From Planctomonas sp. JC2975 (GTDB lineage: Bacteria; Actinomycetota; Actinomycetes; Actinomycetales; Microbacteriaceae), in assembly GCF_012985205.1 (NCBI RefSeq), contig NZ_JABEKS010000003.1, forward strand, positions 310,001 through 374,000: a stretch of DNA of 64,000 nt, given 5' to 3'. Shown in pieces: positions 24,856-34,191 of this stretch. The position numbers were made by a program, and so were the translations under genes. How positions within the stretch are numbered: position 1 is the first letter of the stretch; each line of letters starts with the position of its first letter. The notes beneath the pieces are model-generated. The model did no database searches. It saw nothing but the letters and a program-made list of their open reading frames with translations, and was not told the origin of the DNA.

Positions 24856-27120
24856 CTAGGAACGTTCGGAGGCGGGATCGATCCGCCAGCGCGCCGTCGA
24901 TACGAGGACCGCTTCGTCGAGTTCGGCCGTGACGGGAAGGGACGCAGAGCGTCCGTCGTAGCCGATCCCGACCCTGCTCTCCGGATGTCCGGGAAGCACC
25001 CGGAGTTCGACTCGCGACCCGGAACCTGCCGCGAGGCGGTCAACGGGGATCCGCCAGACCGAGCCGTTCCAGAACTGGTCGGCGACGGGGATTCCGTCGA
25101 CAGCGAGCTGGGCGACATCGCCCATCCACGAGATGGTCAGGACGTCGCCGTCGATGGCGCGGCGGAGGTCGAGTTCCCATCGTGCTCCATATCGTCGAAC
25201 GTCCGCGCTGGAGGGCGCAGATGCCCTCCTCTTGAACTGGCCGTAGGTCGCCGGGGGCTCAGCGGCCGGGTCGTGGGCCGTCACGACGACCGCTGTTCGA
25301 CGCGTCGAACGCTCGGAATGCCCGCGGCCGACCCATTCGCCGGAGTCGGCGCAGAACTCGGCCGGACGGGTTCCGTCGCTCTCCTCGACCGTCAGCACGG
25401 CGCCGTCCTCGACGACCGCCCCGACGGCGAGAATCACACGACCCGTCGGCGTCACCGTGAGGCTGCCGCGAAGCGTGAACGGGATGATCAGCACGTCGAG
25501 CGCTCCGCTCTCGCTTCGCGCTCGCAGAAGGCGCGCACCCTGCCACGGGCGCTCCGCACCCACGACCTGCTCGGTGACGTCGACTCCGCCCGCGAACCGC
25601 ACCTGGCCGAGGATCCCCTCCTCTTCGCCGAGGACGAGCAGCGGCACCCGCCCATCGGTCAGCGCGATGAGGCTCGCGGTCGCCCAGTCCACGCCGATGC
25701 CGCCGAAGTCCAGATTGACCGGCCAGCGAGCCGTCGTCCCCGAACGGACGGTGACCGGCCGATCCGGGAAGCGAACCGTGGTCTCGCAGAGCTGGAGATC
25801 GAACTGGACCGACTCGACATCCGCAAGAGGCACGAGCGGCTGATGCCAGGTCATGAAGACGACGCCACGGCGTCCGTCGCTGCGCAACGCCCAGCGAAGC
25901 GTGCTCCGGTCGTCGAGTCCCTTCGGCATCGTCTCGGGGAGCGCAGACGGCATGCCCGTCAGCATCCCGCCGAAGTCACGCAGGAACGTATGCTGCTCGC
26001 GAAGAAGTCCGAACGCCTCGCGAAGATCGCCTGCTGCGCCGATGGGCGCATGGAAGTCGTAGTCGAACCGCGGCAGGTCGTTCGGATACCCGGTGGCATG
26101 CGACTCCTGCCACTGGGTGCCGGGCGGGTTCGCACCGCCCACGAACATGTAGTAGCCCTGCCATGCGGATCCGTTGCCGATCTTCGCGTGGGCGACGGCT
26201 GCGATGTCTCGTCCGCTGACTGTGGGGCGGCGGTGATACGCGACGGTCATCCCGCCACCGAGTTCGCACGTCGCCGGCGGGTAGAGCTCGGGCGCGAACC
26301 TGCCGTCGGTTCCGCTCTTCTCGGAAGTACGCAGGTCCGCCCCGATCCCGGGGTCGTCCCATACGTGCGAATGGAAGAAGTGCTCACGGAACGACGCGTC
26401 CCATCCCGAGTCCGAGTCCACCCAGAATCCGTCGGCATACCCTCCGTACAGCGGGACCACCAGTCCCTTCGGCAGGGCTGCGCTGCCCCAGGCGGTCGAC
26501 GTGTAGACGGATGCAACGAGCCCGTGGTCTGTCGCGATCCTCTGGAGCATCGCGATGTGGTCCGGCTGATCGTAGAGCTCGTTCTCGAGCTGGATCGCAA
26601 TGACCCGGTTCTCTCGAGCCAGCACGCCGGACAGATGCGCTCCGAGTTGAGAGAACCAGTCGTCCACCAGGCGCAGGTAGGCGGGATCATTCGTGCGGTG
26701 CTGCACGGGCGCCTGCTGGACCCAGTCCGGGAATCCGCCGTTACGAGTTTCGCCGTGACACCACGGACCGATGCGGATGACGACGTCGAGGTCTGCTGCC
26801 TCCGCCTCGGCGACGAAGGAGGCGACATCCAGCTGCCCGTCGAAGTCGGCCGGTCCAGGGACGGGCTGATGCCAGAGCCAGAAGACATAGGTCGAGACGG
26901 CGGTGATGCCGCCGGCGCGCATCAGGCGAAGCCGTCTGGACCAGTCCGCGCGCGGGACTCTCAGATGGTGCAGCTCCCCGCTCACGGGAAGCACGGGCAC
27001 GCCGTTGCGCAGCACCCGCCTGCTGGTGATGGTGAAGCGCGGATCTCCGAAGCCCGGGGACGACTCCGGCCTTGGCCACGGGGTTGAGCGGGCGCGCAAG
27101 GGCGCGGCGAAGCTGGTCAC
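24856..27120 (-). CDS. Glycoside hydrolase family 35 beta-galactosidase
   Basis: A 754-residue intracellular beta-galactosidase-like enzyme. The N-terminal barrel opens with SGELHHLRVPRADWSRRL and GGITAVSTYVFW. The acid/base Glu is E181 in IQLENEL and the likely nucleophile is E286 in CELGGGM. C-terminal beta-sandwich domains follow (from about 480). No signal peptide, so it should act on oligosaccharide brought in by the adjoining ABC importer. GTG at 27120 has GAGGAG 8 nt upstream. Its place between the importer genes and the DUF5107 gene suggests use of a beta-galactoside (or arabinoside) glycan. The substrate is inferred. Confidence 0.9.
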   Translation of the reverse strand: MTSFAAPLRARSTPWPRPESSPGFGDPRFTITSRRVLRNGVPVLPVSGELHHLRVPRADWSRRLRLMRAGGITAVSTYVFWLWHQPVPGPADFDGQLDVASFVAEAEAADLDVVIRIGPWCHGETRNGGFPDWVQQAPVQHRTNDPAYLRLVDDWFSQLGAHLSGVLARENRVIAIQLENELYDQPDHIAMLQRIATDHGLVASVYTSTAWGSAALPKGLVVPLYGGYADGFWVDSDSGWDASFREHFFHSHVWDDPGIGADLRTSEKSGTDGRFAPELYPPATCELGGGMTVAYHRRPTVSGRDIAAVAHAKIGNGSAWQGYYMFVGGANPPGTQWQESHATGYPNDLPRFDYDFHAPIGAAGDLREAFGLLREQHTFLRDFGGMLTGMPSALPETMPKGLDDRSTLRWALRSDGRRGVVFMTWHQPLVPLADVESVQFDLQLCETTVRFPDRPVTVRSGTTARWPVNLDFGGIGVDWATASLIALTDGRVPLLVLGEEEGILGQVRFAGGVDVTEQVVGAERPWQGARLLRARSESGALDVLIIPFTLRGSLTVTPTGRVILAVGAVVEDGAVLTVEESDGTRPAEFCADSGEWVGRGHSERSTRRTAVVVTAHDPAAEPPATYGQFKRRASAPSSADVRRYGARWELDLRRAIDGDVLTISWMGDVAQLAVDGIPVADQFWNGSVWRIPVDRLAAGSGSRVELRVLPGHPESRVGIGYDGRSASLPVTAELDEAVLVSTARWRIDPASERS

Positions 27121-27189
27121 AGCTGGGACTCCTCGAGTAGAGATGATGCGACGTCCAGAGACGTGAGACGGCAGTCGCCGCCGCGGGAC

Positions 27190-27213
27190 GGATGCGGATG
27201 CGGATGCGGATGC
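27190..27213. repeat. Four tandem copies of the hexamer GGATGC
   Basis: A perfect 6-bp x 4 tandem array in the 99-bp gap between the permease and GH35 genes. It reads the same word that is common throughout the window. It may be a slippage product; no regulatory role is evident. Confidence 0.85.
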
Positions 27214-27219
27214 AGCGTG

Positions 27220-28134
27220 TCAGCCCTTCACCGACGAGCCGAGCGACGAGCCCATGAACTGCTTCTGGGTGAACAGGAAGATGACGATCACCGGCAGCAG
27301 ATACATGATCGCTGCCGCAGCCTGCAGCGTCGGGATTCCGCTGCCGTGCGGATCGACGTAGCCGTTCGCCGTGGCGACCGCGAGCGTGGTGTTGTTGATG
27401 TTCAGCAGCAGCGAAGGCGCCAAATAGTCGCCCCACGCCCAGGTGAACGAGAGCAGCGCGCTTGTCAGCAGCGCCGGCTTCGCCAGGGGCAGGAACACCC
27501 GAACGTAGATGCGGAACCAACCGGCGCCGTCGATGATGGCCGCGTCCTCGAGCTCCATCGGAATGGCGCTAAAGAACTGACGGAACAAGAAGATGAGGTA
27601 CGGGGTGCCCGCGATGCCCCAGAGAACCCACGGCCAGTACGTGCCAACGAGCCCGAGGCGCGCGAAGAGCACGTACGTGGGGATGAGCGTCGCGATGGAC
27701 GGGATCATCATGGTCGCCAAGATGATGGTGAACAACACCTTCTTGCCCGGCGCACGGAACCGCGAGAACGCGAATCCGACGGTGGCGCTGCTGGCCGTCG
27801 TGAGGATGCACGTGAGGAGCGACAGGAACAGCGAGTTGCCCGTGTAGGCGAGGAAGTCGATCTTCGTGAACGCTTCGACGAAGTTCGACCACTGCGGGTT
27901 CGAGAGGTCGAGCAGCGCCGCAGCGCCTTCGGCCAGCTGCTGCGGACTGGCGAGCGCGGTCAGCACGATCCAGACGAAGGGCACTCCGAAGATCGCCACG
28001 CAAACGATCACCAGGATGTATACCCAGACGGACGCCTTCTGCCCGGTGGCCGCATCTCCCCCGCGATCCTTGCGGTGCTTCTCCGGCACGACGATCGCGC
28101 GCGTGGCCGGGGGGCGTTCGGTGGTGGTGGTCAT
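27220..28134 (-). CDS. Carbohydrate ABC importer permease, MalG type (cluster 1)
   Basis: A 304-residue inner-membrane subunit with six predicted segments. The EAA loop that docks the ATPase is ELEDAAIIDGAGWFRI followed by LPL. The ending (KQFMGSSLGSSVKG) is typical of MalG-type permeases. It pairs with the MalF-type permease 7 bp upstream and the Tat-type binding protein. No ATPase gene lies nearby, so a shared MsiK-type ATPase is expected. Confidence 0.93.
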   Translation of the reverse strand: MTTTTERPPATRAIVVPEKHRKDRGGDAATGQKASVWVYILVIVCVAIFGVPFVWIVLTALASPQQLAEGAAALLDLSNPQWSNFVEAFTKIDFLAYTGNSLFLSLLTCILTTASSATVGFAFSRFRAPGKKVLFTIILATMMIPSIATLIPTYVLFARLGLVGTYWPWVLWGIAGTPYLIFLFRQFFSAIPMELEDAAIIDGAGWFRIYVRVFLPLAKPALLTSALLSFTWAWGDYLAPSLLLNINNTTLAVATANGYVDPHGSGIPTLQAAAAIMYLLPVIVIFLFTQKQFMGSSLGSSVKG

Positions 28135-28141
28135 GACGGAC

Positions 28142-29116
28142 TCACTTCTCGTCGACGTCGGTGTCGACCTGGTAGAAGACGAAACGCCTGCTGGCGCGCT
28201 GCAGGATCAGGGTCAGCGAGAGCACGATCACGAAGAAGATCCACAACATCGCCGACCCGAACCCGAACCGGTGGTTGAAGAAGAACTCGTTGTACACCTC
28301 GACCATGTACATGGTCGAGGAGGTCGGCACGTTCGAGGACTGGGACACCGTGCTCGTCTCGGCGAGCAGCAGCGGCTGGACGAGCACCTGCAGCGACGCG
28401 ATGATGCCCGTGATCACCTGGAAGTACAGCATCGGCGAGATCAGCGGAACGGTGACGTTCCAGATCGTGCGCCAGGTCCCCGCTCCGTCGAGGCGTGCCG
28501 CCTCCTCGAGCTCGGCGGGGACATCCTGCAACGCTGCCAGCGAGATGATCATGCCGCCGCCCAACCCCCAGAGCGTCATGATGAGGAGCGCGTAGAAGGC
28601 GTAGGGATCGGCCAGCCAGGTCACCGGGTGGATGCCGAAGATCGCAAGGATGCCGTTGAGCAGGCCGGCATCCCGGTTGAAGATGAGCCGCCACATGATG
28701 GCGACGGCGACGACGGGGACGACGGACGGCACGAAGAAGATGGCCCGCACCACACCGCGCGCACGGATGCGCCGGTTCACGAGGATCGCGAGAACCAGCC
28801 CGCCGGCGACGGACAGCGGTACGACGAGGATCGTGTAACCGAATGTGCGGAGCAGGCTCGCCCACACGTCCGGGCTCTCCGTGAAGATCTCGACGTAGTT
28901 GCTGAAGCCGACGAATCGCCACAGAGGAGAGGCCCCGTCGTAGTTGGTGAAGCTCACCGCAAGGGCGTAGACGATCGGCGCGAACGTGAGGAGCACGAAG
29001 CCGAACATCCACGGCGAGATGAACAGGTAGAACGTCCCCGCCCTGTAGCGCTTCCACCCGCGACCGCGAGAGCTCGTTCGAGCCCCCGCGGTCGCGTTGG
29101 CTGTGATGGCTGTCAT
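28142..29116 (-). CDS. Carbohydrate ABC importer permease, MalF type (cluster 1)
   Basis: A 324-residue inner-membrane subunit. It has six segments and the ATPase-docking EAA loop ELEEAARLDGAGTWRT. Its ATG overlaps the binding-protein stop (ATGA), so the two are translationally coupled. It forms a heterodimer with the following MalG-type permease for import of the sugar that GH35 degrades. Confidence 0.93.
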   Translation of the reverse strand: MTAITANATAGARTSSRGRGWKRYRAGTFYLFISPWMFGFVLLTFAPIVYALAVSFTNYDGASPLWRFVGFSNYVEIFTESPDVWASLLRTFGYTILVVPLSVAGGLVLAILVNRRIRARGVVRAIFFVPSVVPVVAVAIMWRLIFNRDAGLLNGILAIFGIHPVTWLADPYAFYALLIMTLWGLGGGMIISLAALQDVPAELEEAARLDGAGTWRTIWNVTVPLISPMLYFQVITGIIASLQVLVQPLLLAETSTVSQSSNVPTSSTMYMVEVYNEFFFNHRFGFGSAMLWIFFVIVLSLTLILQRASRRFVFYQVDTDVDEK

Positions 29117-30438
29117 CCCAGCTGGTCCTTGCCCTGTGCCAGAAGCACGTTCATCTGTTTCTGCACGGACTGCGCGATTTGCTCAGCCGTTTGCGATCCC
29201 TGGATTCCGGCCTGCAGCGCCTTGTCCAGGTCGCCATTCCAGGCAGTGCCGTCGATATACGGCGAGTCCTGCCCGGGCTTGACGTAGGTGACCTCCTCTT
29301 TCGCCAGGGCGATCGCCTGCTTCTGGTACGGCTCGTCGGCCGGGATGTACTTCCAGAGCGACGTCAGCGCCGGCAAACCCCATCCGCTCTTCGCCCGATC
29401 GATAGCGGGCTGACCGCCCATGAAGTATTCGATGACACTCCATGCGCCATCCTTGTTCTTCGATGCGGAGGGGATCCAGCCGCCGACGGCGCCGAGCACC
29501 GGACTGATGCGCTTGCCGAATGTCGGCGCAGGCGCAAGCGATGCCGTCTTGCCGACTGTCGCACCGTCGGTGGCTTGGAAGTTCGCGCCGAACCAGAAGC
29601 CGTCCTTCGTCATCGCCATCTTGCCTGCCACGAATGTGGGGGCGTCCTGCCCGTCGGTGAGCGGGTTCAGCGAGGTCGGCCCGAGGCCTGCCTTGCCGTA
29701 GTCGATCAGCCACTGGATCGCCCTGATGCCTTCGGGGGTGTCCAGCTGCGCTTTCGTCAGGCTGTCATTGAACAGCTGACCGCCCTGCTGCTCGATCATG
29801 TTCGCCACGATGCCGCTAACGCCCCACTGCCACTCGATGCCGAGCGGCATCAAGATTCCGCCCGCTTTCAGCTTCTTCGCTGTGTCGAGGAGGTCGTCCC
29901 AGCTCGCCGGCGTCGACGTGCTCAGCGGCGTGACGCCCGCCTGCGTGAACATGGCCTCGTTCTGCCAGATCGTGTTGTCGGGGCTGAAGTCCTTGATGAG
30001 GCCGTAGCGCTTGCCCGATCCGAGCTTCTTTCCGTCCCAGCGCCAGAGGTCGTTCACCGCCTCGAGGTCGGCGGCGTGGATAACCTTGCTCTTCGCGATG
30101 TAGTCGTCGAGCGGCGACGCGAGCTGGCGGGCGAACAGGTTCGCGCTCGGGCTTCCGCGCACGACGTCCGGCGGGTTGCCCGCGGTCAGCATGGCATTCA
30201 GGCGGTTCTGGTCGAACTCGATGAACTTGATCGTGATGCCGGGGTTCTTCTTCTCGAAGTCCTTGATGTATGCCGGCGTGAATTCGGCGCTCTGCCACAT
30301 GACGGTGACGGTGCTCTTGCCTCCTGAGCCGCCCGAACCGCCTGCCGTGCAGCCGGCCAGCGTCGAGCCGAACGCGACGGCTCCCGCCGCGAGCAGCGAT
30401 CCGCGCAGTACGGATCGGCGTGTGATTTCTGTTGCCAC
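29113..30438 (-). CDS. Sugar-binding lipoprotein of ABC importer (cluster 1)
   Basis: A 441-residue extracytoplasmic family 1 binding protein. Starting at GTG 30438 (AGAAGGG 9 nt upstream) the N-terminus is TRRSVLRGSL, a twin-arginine-type signal, and then the lipobox LAGC, so it is probably exported folded by Tat and lipid-anchored. The mature part shows the usual VMWQSAEFTPAYIKDFEKK and MTKDGFWFGAN segments. It is the first gene of the operon and lies opposite the LacI regulator, with two operators between. Confidence 0.93.
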   Translation of the reverse strand: MATEITRRSVLRGSLLAAGAVAFGSTLAGCTAGGSGGSGGKSTVTVMWQSAEFTPAYIKDFEKKNPGITIKFIEFDQNRLNAMLTAGNPPDVVRGSPSANLFARQLASPLDDYIAKSKVIHAADLEAVNDLWRWDGKKLGSGKRYGLIKDFSPDNTIWQNEAMFTQAGVTPLSTSTPASWDDLLDTAKKLKAGGILMPLGIEWQWGVSGIVANMIEQQGGQLFNDSLTKAQLDTPEGIRAIQWLIDYGKAGLGPTSLNPLTDGQDAPTFVAGKMAMTKDGFWFGANFQATDGATVGKTASLAPAPTFGKRISPVLGAVGGWIPSASKNKDGAWSVIEYFMGGQPAIDRAKSGWGLPALTSLWKYIPADEPYQKQAIALAKEEVTYVKPGQDSPYIDGTAWNGDLDKALQAGIQGSQTAEQIAQSVQKQMNVLLAQGKDQLG

Positions 30439-30668
30439 TGTGATGCACCCTTCTCGTTCTTCAGTGAACATGTGCGTTGCATGGGTGAATTGCGGATGTC
30501 GGAAGCGCCTTCCGGAAAGAAGCCGCGATCGACCTGGATGATTCGGCCGCTCGCGCGGCGCGCTCCATGGCACGGAGGACGCCACGGCCGCGCACGTCAG
30601 GATGCGCCATCGTCTCTACCTCTCTGTAGGAGCTGCGCGTCGACCCACGTGCTGGGCCGACTGCCTAA

Positions 30669-30709
30669 GACCGGTTACAGTTGTGAGGAGGAACCTCCTA
30701 AAACCGGTC
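30669..30709. promoter_or_regulatory. Paired LacI-type operators with central hairpin
   Basis: GACCGGTT (30669-30676) and AACCGGTC (30702-30709) are reverse complements and each contains the ACCGGT core with AT flanks that LacI-family proteins favour. Between them is AGGAGG-AA-CCTCCT (30686-30699). The whole 41-bp block is therefore one nested palindrome, in the 423-bp gap between the divergent binding-protein gene (30438) and the lacI-type gene (30862). The rest of the gap shows no gene. Confidence 0.7.
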
Positions 30710-30861
30710 TCAGGTGGAGACCATAAGACCCGCCTCCGGAGGCTGTCAAGCGGAGGCGCGAGATGTCGGAGCATCGGATCGACGGCCGCGACCGTATGGT
30801 GATGCGGGAGATGCGGCTCTCGGTCGAGCACCGAGCGCCGGATTCGTACTGGGGAGCAGGA

Positions 30862-31911
30862 ATGAGTGCAGGGCAGGCATCAGAGGCCGTCGTCATCCCA
30901 CGGGGTGCCAAGCGGACGACGATCTCCGACGTCGCCAGGGAGGCCGGCGTCTCGAAGGGCACGGTCTCTCGAGTGCTCAACGGGAAGAACTGGGTGGCCG
31001 ACCCGACTCGGGAAGCCGTGCTGGCCGCGATGGACCGAACGGGATTCGTCGCCAATTCCAGCGCCCGTTCGCTGGCCCTGCGCCGCACCGGCAGCCTCGC
31101 GCTGGTACTGGGTGCACCGGCGACCGAGCTGTTCACCGACCCGAACTACGCACTGTTCCTCCAGGTCATCACCGATGAGCTCGCCAGCTTCGACTATTCG
31201 CTGGTGTTCATGACCGGCGCGACGAGCGCGGCGAGGACCCGGCTCATCCGGTTCCTCGAAGGCGGGCACGTCGACGGGATGATCTACCTCTCCACCACCG
31301 AACCGCGTGCGGACGAATTCATCCAGCTGCTCGAGTCGCACCCGATCCCGGTCATCATGGCCGGGCATCCGTTCCCCGATTCGGATCCGCTGCCGTTCGT
31401 GGCCGCTGACGAGGACGAAGGCGGAAAGGTCTTGGGCGCGCACTTCCTCGAGCGCGGATACCGTCGGGTCGGCGTCATCACGACTCACCTGGAGACCTTG
31501 GGCTCGAAGCTCCGGCTGCGCGCCTTCACCGACATCGTCGGCGATGTGGTGAGCAAAGACCTGATCGTCGAGGCGAGCGACTACACCGTGAAGGCGGGTG
31601 CTGCCGCGATGCGCACGCTGATGGACCGGACGGATCGCCCCGACGCCGTGTACGCCGTATCCGATGTGCTCGCTGCCGGTGCGATCGAGGTGGCCGAGGA
31701 GCTCGGGCTTCGTGTGCCCGACGATGTCGCCGTGGCCGGATTCGACGACTCAACGACCGGTCGCACGGTCGTGCCTCCGCTGACGACGGTGCGACAGGAC
31801 ATCTCCGCCATCGCCCGCGAACTGGTCACGCAGGTTCTCGGCGCCGTCGACGGTCGCCCGATCCAGTCGCAGCGGATGCCCGTCACTCTTGTGGTTCGGG
31901 AGTCGGCTTAG
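30862..31911 (+). CDS. LacI-family regulator of the GH35/importer operon
   Basis: A 349-residue repressor. The HTH and hinge helix are TTISDVAREAGVSKGTVSRVL, followed by a periplasmic-binding-protein-like effector domain (LALVLGAPATELFTDPNY, AVYAVSDVLAAGAIEV, DVAVAGFDDS). ATG at 30862 with GGAG 5 nt upstream is chosen; in-frame codons back to 30763 look non-coding. It is divergent from the importer operon and probably represses both through the palindromes at 30669-30709, with a sugar derived from the GH35 substrate as inducer. Confidence 0.93.
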   Translation: MSAGQASEAVVIPRGAKRTTISDVAREAGVSKGTVSRVLNGKNWVADPTREAVLAAMDRTGFVANSSARSLALRRTGSLALVLGAPATELFTDPNYALFLQVITDELASFDYSLVFMTGATSAARTRLIRFLEGGHVDGMIYLSTTEPRADEFIQLLESHPIPVIMAGHPFPDSDPLPFVAADEDEGGKVLGAHFLERGYRRVGVITTHLETLGSKLRLRAFTDIVGDVVSKDLIVEASDYTVKAGAAAMRTLMDRTDRPDAVYAVSDVLAAGAIEVAEELGLRVPDDVAVAGFDDSTTGRTVVPPLTTVRQDISAIARELVTQVLGAVDGRPIQSQRMPVTLVVRESA

Positions 31912-32002
31912 CCGGCGGAGCCTCGTCCAGGTGCCGCGTCTTCGGTGCTGTTGCCCCCGCGTCGCCGCGTCGCGTTACAGGGCCGCGCAGGCGCCGAGGC
32001 CG

Positions 32003-32908
32003 TCACCGGCGCCTTCCGGCTCCTTCCGCAGTGAAGCCCGCCTCGAGCGCGAACTCGCCGGTGACGCTTCCGCGCCCTGCGACCACGACCGGACCGAGCT
32101 GGTCGTCTTCCGGCCAGTAGGCCCGCGACGCCGGCTCGAGCGCGATGGTGTTCACGGAGCGCCACCACGGGAATCCGTCGGTCGCATGGTGCTCCTGCCA
32201 GAGGTGCAGGTGCGGCATCAGGTCCGTGTCCCACCTCAAACGCACGAAGGCGCCCGTGTCCGGATCGATGATCTCGGCGTCGCCTGGGCCGGAGACCTCC
32301 AGCGAGCGGAATCCGCCGACCCCGCCCTCGTCTCGCGGGAACTGCACGCCCGCATCCTCACCGGCGACGATCACGCGCGAACGCGGTCCGACGACGGCCG
32401 GTCCGAGCGCCGGATGCTCCGTCCACGTGAACGAAACCGCGTCGGGCGACAGGTTGGTCACCGTCTGCGTCACGCGCACGGTTCCTCCGTCGATCCGCAC
32501 GCTCCGCCGCACGCGCAGCGGCACCGTGCGCAGCACGACCTCGTGCGTGCACGACGACGGTCCGGCATCCACGAGACGCCAGATGCGCCATGATGCCTCT
32601 CCGTGGAACGGATGCTCCACCCCGCCCACCGAGCGTTCGTCGCCCGAGTGCGGCACGAGGGTGTGCCATCCACCCGGGTACCTGCGATGCCATTCCGTGC
32701 TGGATCCCTGCGACAACGGAACGGGATCCCACACCTCGTCCGCCCACGGCGTGACGAGCAAGAACTCGGTGGACGTGAGGCAGTCGACGATGGAGGCGAT
32801 GCGTGCACCACGAGGGTCGACGCGCACGGAGAGCGCATCGGATCCGATGGTCAGGTGTTCCTGTTCAGGTGCATCCGCCGGCGCAGTCGCGGGGGCGGTG
32901 TGATTCAT
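32003..32908 (-). CDS. Aldose 1-epimerase (mutarotase)-like protein
   Basis: A 301-residue beta-sandwich protein of the galactose-mutarotase superfamily, probably interconverting sugar anomers or only binding a sugar. Visible segments are RIASIVDCLTSTEFLLVTP, the GGWHTLVPHSGD loop and FTWTEHPALGP, with catalytic-type His residues (GDERSVGG and TWTEHPALG contexts). No signal peptide. Its ATG overlaps the ROK stop (ATGA); it is last in the cluster-2 operon. Confidence 0.8.
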   Translation of the reverse strand: MNHTAPATAPADAPEQEHLTIGSDALSVRVDPRGARIASIVDCLTSTEFLLVTPWADEVWDPVPLSQGSSTEWHRRYPGGWHTLVPHSGDERSVGGVEHPFHGEASWRIWRLVDAGPSSCTHEVVLRTVPLRVRRSVRIDGGTVRVTQTVTNLSPDAVSFTWTEHPALGPAVVGPRSRVIVAGEDAGVQFPRDEGGVGGFRSLEVSGPGDAEIIDPDTGAFVRLRWDTDLMPHLHLWQEHHATDGFPWWRSVNTIALEPASRAYWPEDDQLGPVVVAGRGSVTGEFALEAGFTAEGAGRRR

Positions 32909-34191
32909 AGAGCCATCGACCCCTGCATGCGGCCCATCCGCGGGGCGAACGTGTTGTGGAAAATGGAGGATGCCGCGCCGAGAGCGCCGGCCTCGCCCTG
33001 GAGCACGGAGCGCTCGACGCGCACCTTCCGCGCGGAGTGAGCCGTGGGGACGGCGTTGACCTCCCGCGAGATCTCGGAAACGACCAGCTCCTGAAGCTCG
33101 GGCTCGAACACCGGACCGCCGATGACCATGAGCGGCAGGTCGAGCAGGTCGATGAGGGCCACAGCGCCCTGGGCGATCACGGATGCGATCTGCTCGGCGG
33201 CCGCCACAGCGTGCGCCTCCCCCTTGCCCACCTCTTCGCACAGCTCCCGATAGGTGGTCGCCGGGCCTGCGTATCCGAGCTCCTTCGCGATCTCCGGAAG
33301 CGCCGCAGTCGGGTTGCACTCTCGAACCAGCACGGGACGTCCGTCGTCGTCGGTGCGCCCGACGCGGATGGCGCACAGCTGCCCGAACTCGCCGGCGTTG
33401 GAGCTGATCCCGCGATACACATCACCGTTCAGCACGAGGCCGGATCCGATTCCGGTTCCGAAGTACAGGAACACGAAATCGCCCGAGCGCTTCGTGCGGC
33501 CGACCCAGCGCTCGCCCACCGCCGCGGCCTCGCCGTCCTTCTGCACGATCACCGGGCATCCGAGCCGCGCTTCGAGCATGTCGCGGAGCGGAACGTTGCG
33601 CCAGGACCTTGAGAGCGGCAGCTCCAGCAGCGAGCCGTCCGGCGTGATCGGGCCAGGTGTCGCCACGCCGACGCCGAGGAACGACTCGGGCTCGATGCCC
33701 GAGGCATCCACCATGTCGTCGATGCTGTCGCCGATGAGGTCGACCAGCGCATTCGGCGAGACGTCGGCACCGAGGTCGACGACGCGTCGGTCGACCATCC
33801 CGCCGTCAAGGTCGGAGAGCACGAAGGTCAGCGATGTCGGGTCAGCGAGCACGCCCGCAGCGTGCGCGGCTTCCGCCCGCAGTCGGACGGTCGTGCGTGG
33901 CTTGCCCACCTGTTCGGTTCGCACCTGCTCGCCCTCCACGACGAGGCCGCGGTCGAGCAGCACCCTGAGGATGCGCGACACTGACTGTTGCGTCAGTCCA
34001 GTGCGCTCGGCAACCTCCGTACGGCTGATGACGCCGGCCTGGCGGATGGTCTCGATGATCGTGGCCTCGTTGAACGATCCGAGGTCGTACTGGTTCGCCC
34101 CGCTCTGAGCCCGCCGATCCGCCTTGCGCGGTCGCACCAGCGGCGACGTCGGGCGAGGCCCTGCTATGGGGCCCTCGGTCACGTGTGTCAT
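32905..34191 (-). CDS. ROK-family regulator of cluster 2
   Basis: A 428-residue transcription factor. The winged-helix DNA-binding part (about 40-95: NEATIIETIRQAGVISRTEV, then LTQQSVSRILRVLLDRGLV) is fused to a ROK sugar-kinase-like domain with LYFGTGIGSGLVLNGDVYRG. The family's zinc-binding CxCGxxGC motif is missing: the equivalent stretch reads GQLCAIRVGRTDDDGRPVLV, so catalysis and metal binding are unlikely and it should act only as a sugar-responsive repressor. Start ATG 34191 overlaps the preceding stop (ATGA). The operon it sits in has a long inverted repeat before the first gene, a possible operator. Confidence 0.88.
   Translation of the reverse strand: MTHVTEGPIAGPRPTSPLVRPRKADRRAQSGANQYDLGSFNEATIIETIRQAGVISRTEVAERTGLTQQSVSRILRVLLDRGLVVEGEQVRTEQVGKPRTTVRLRAEAAHAAGVLADPTSLTFVLSDLDGGMVDRRVVDLGADVSPNALVDLIGDSIDDMVDASGIEPESFLGVGVATPGPITPDGSLLELPLSRSWRNVPLRDMLEARLGCPVIVQKDGEAAAVGERWVGRTKRSGDFVFLYFGTGIGSGLVLNGDVYRGISSNAGEFGQLCAIRVGRTDDDGRPVLVRECNPTAALPEIAKELGYAGPATTYRELCEEVGKGEAHAVAAAEQIASVIAQGAVALIDLLDLPLMVIGGPVFEPELQELVVSEISREVNAVPTAHSARKVRVERSVLQGEAGALGAASSIFHNTFAPRMGRMQGSMAL

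Noticed and set aside
24793-27087. A 764-codon open frame opposite GH35
   Set aside because: Its composition (many Arg, His, Asp, Gly) is that of an antisense shadow; the minus-strand frame is a clear GH35 enzyme.
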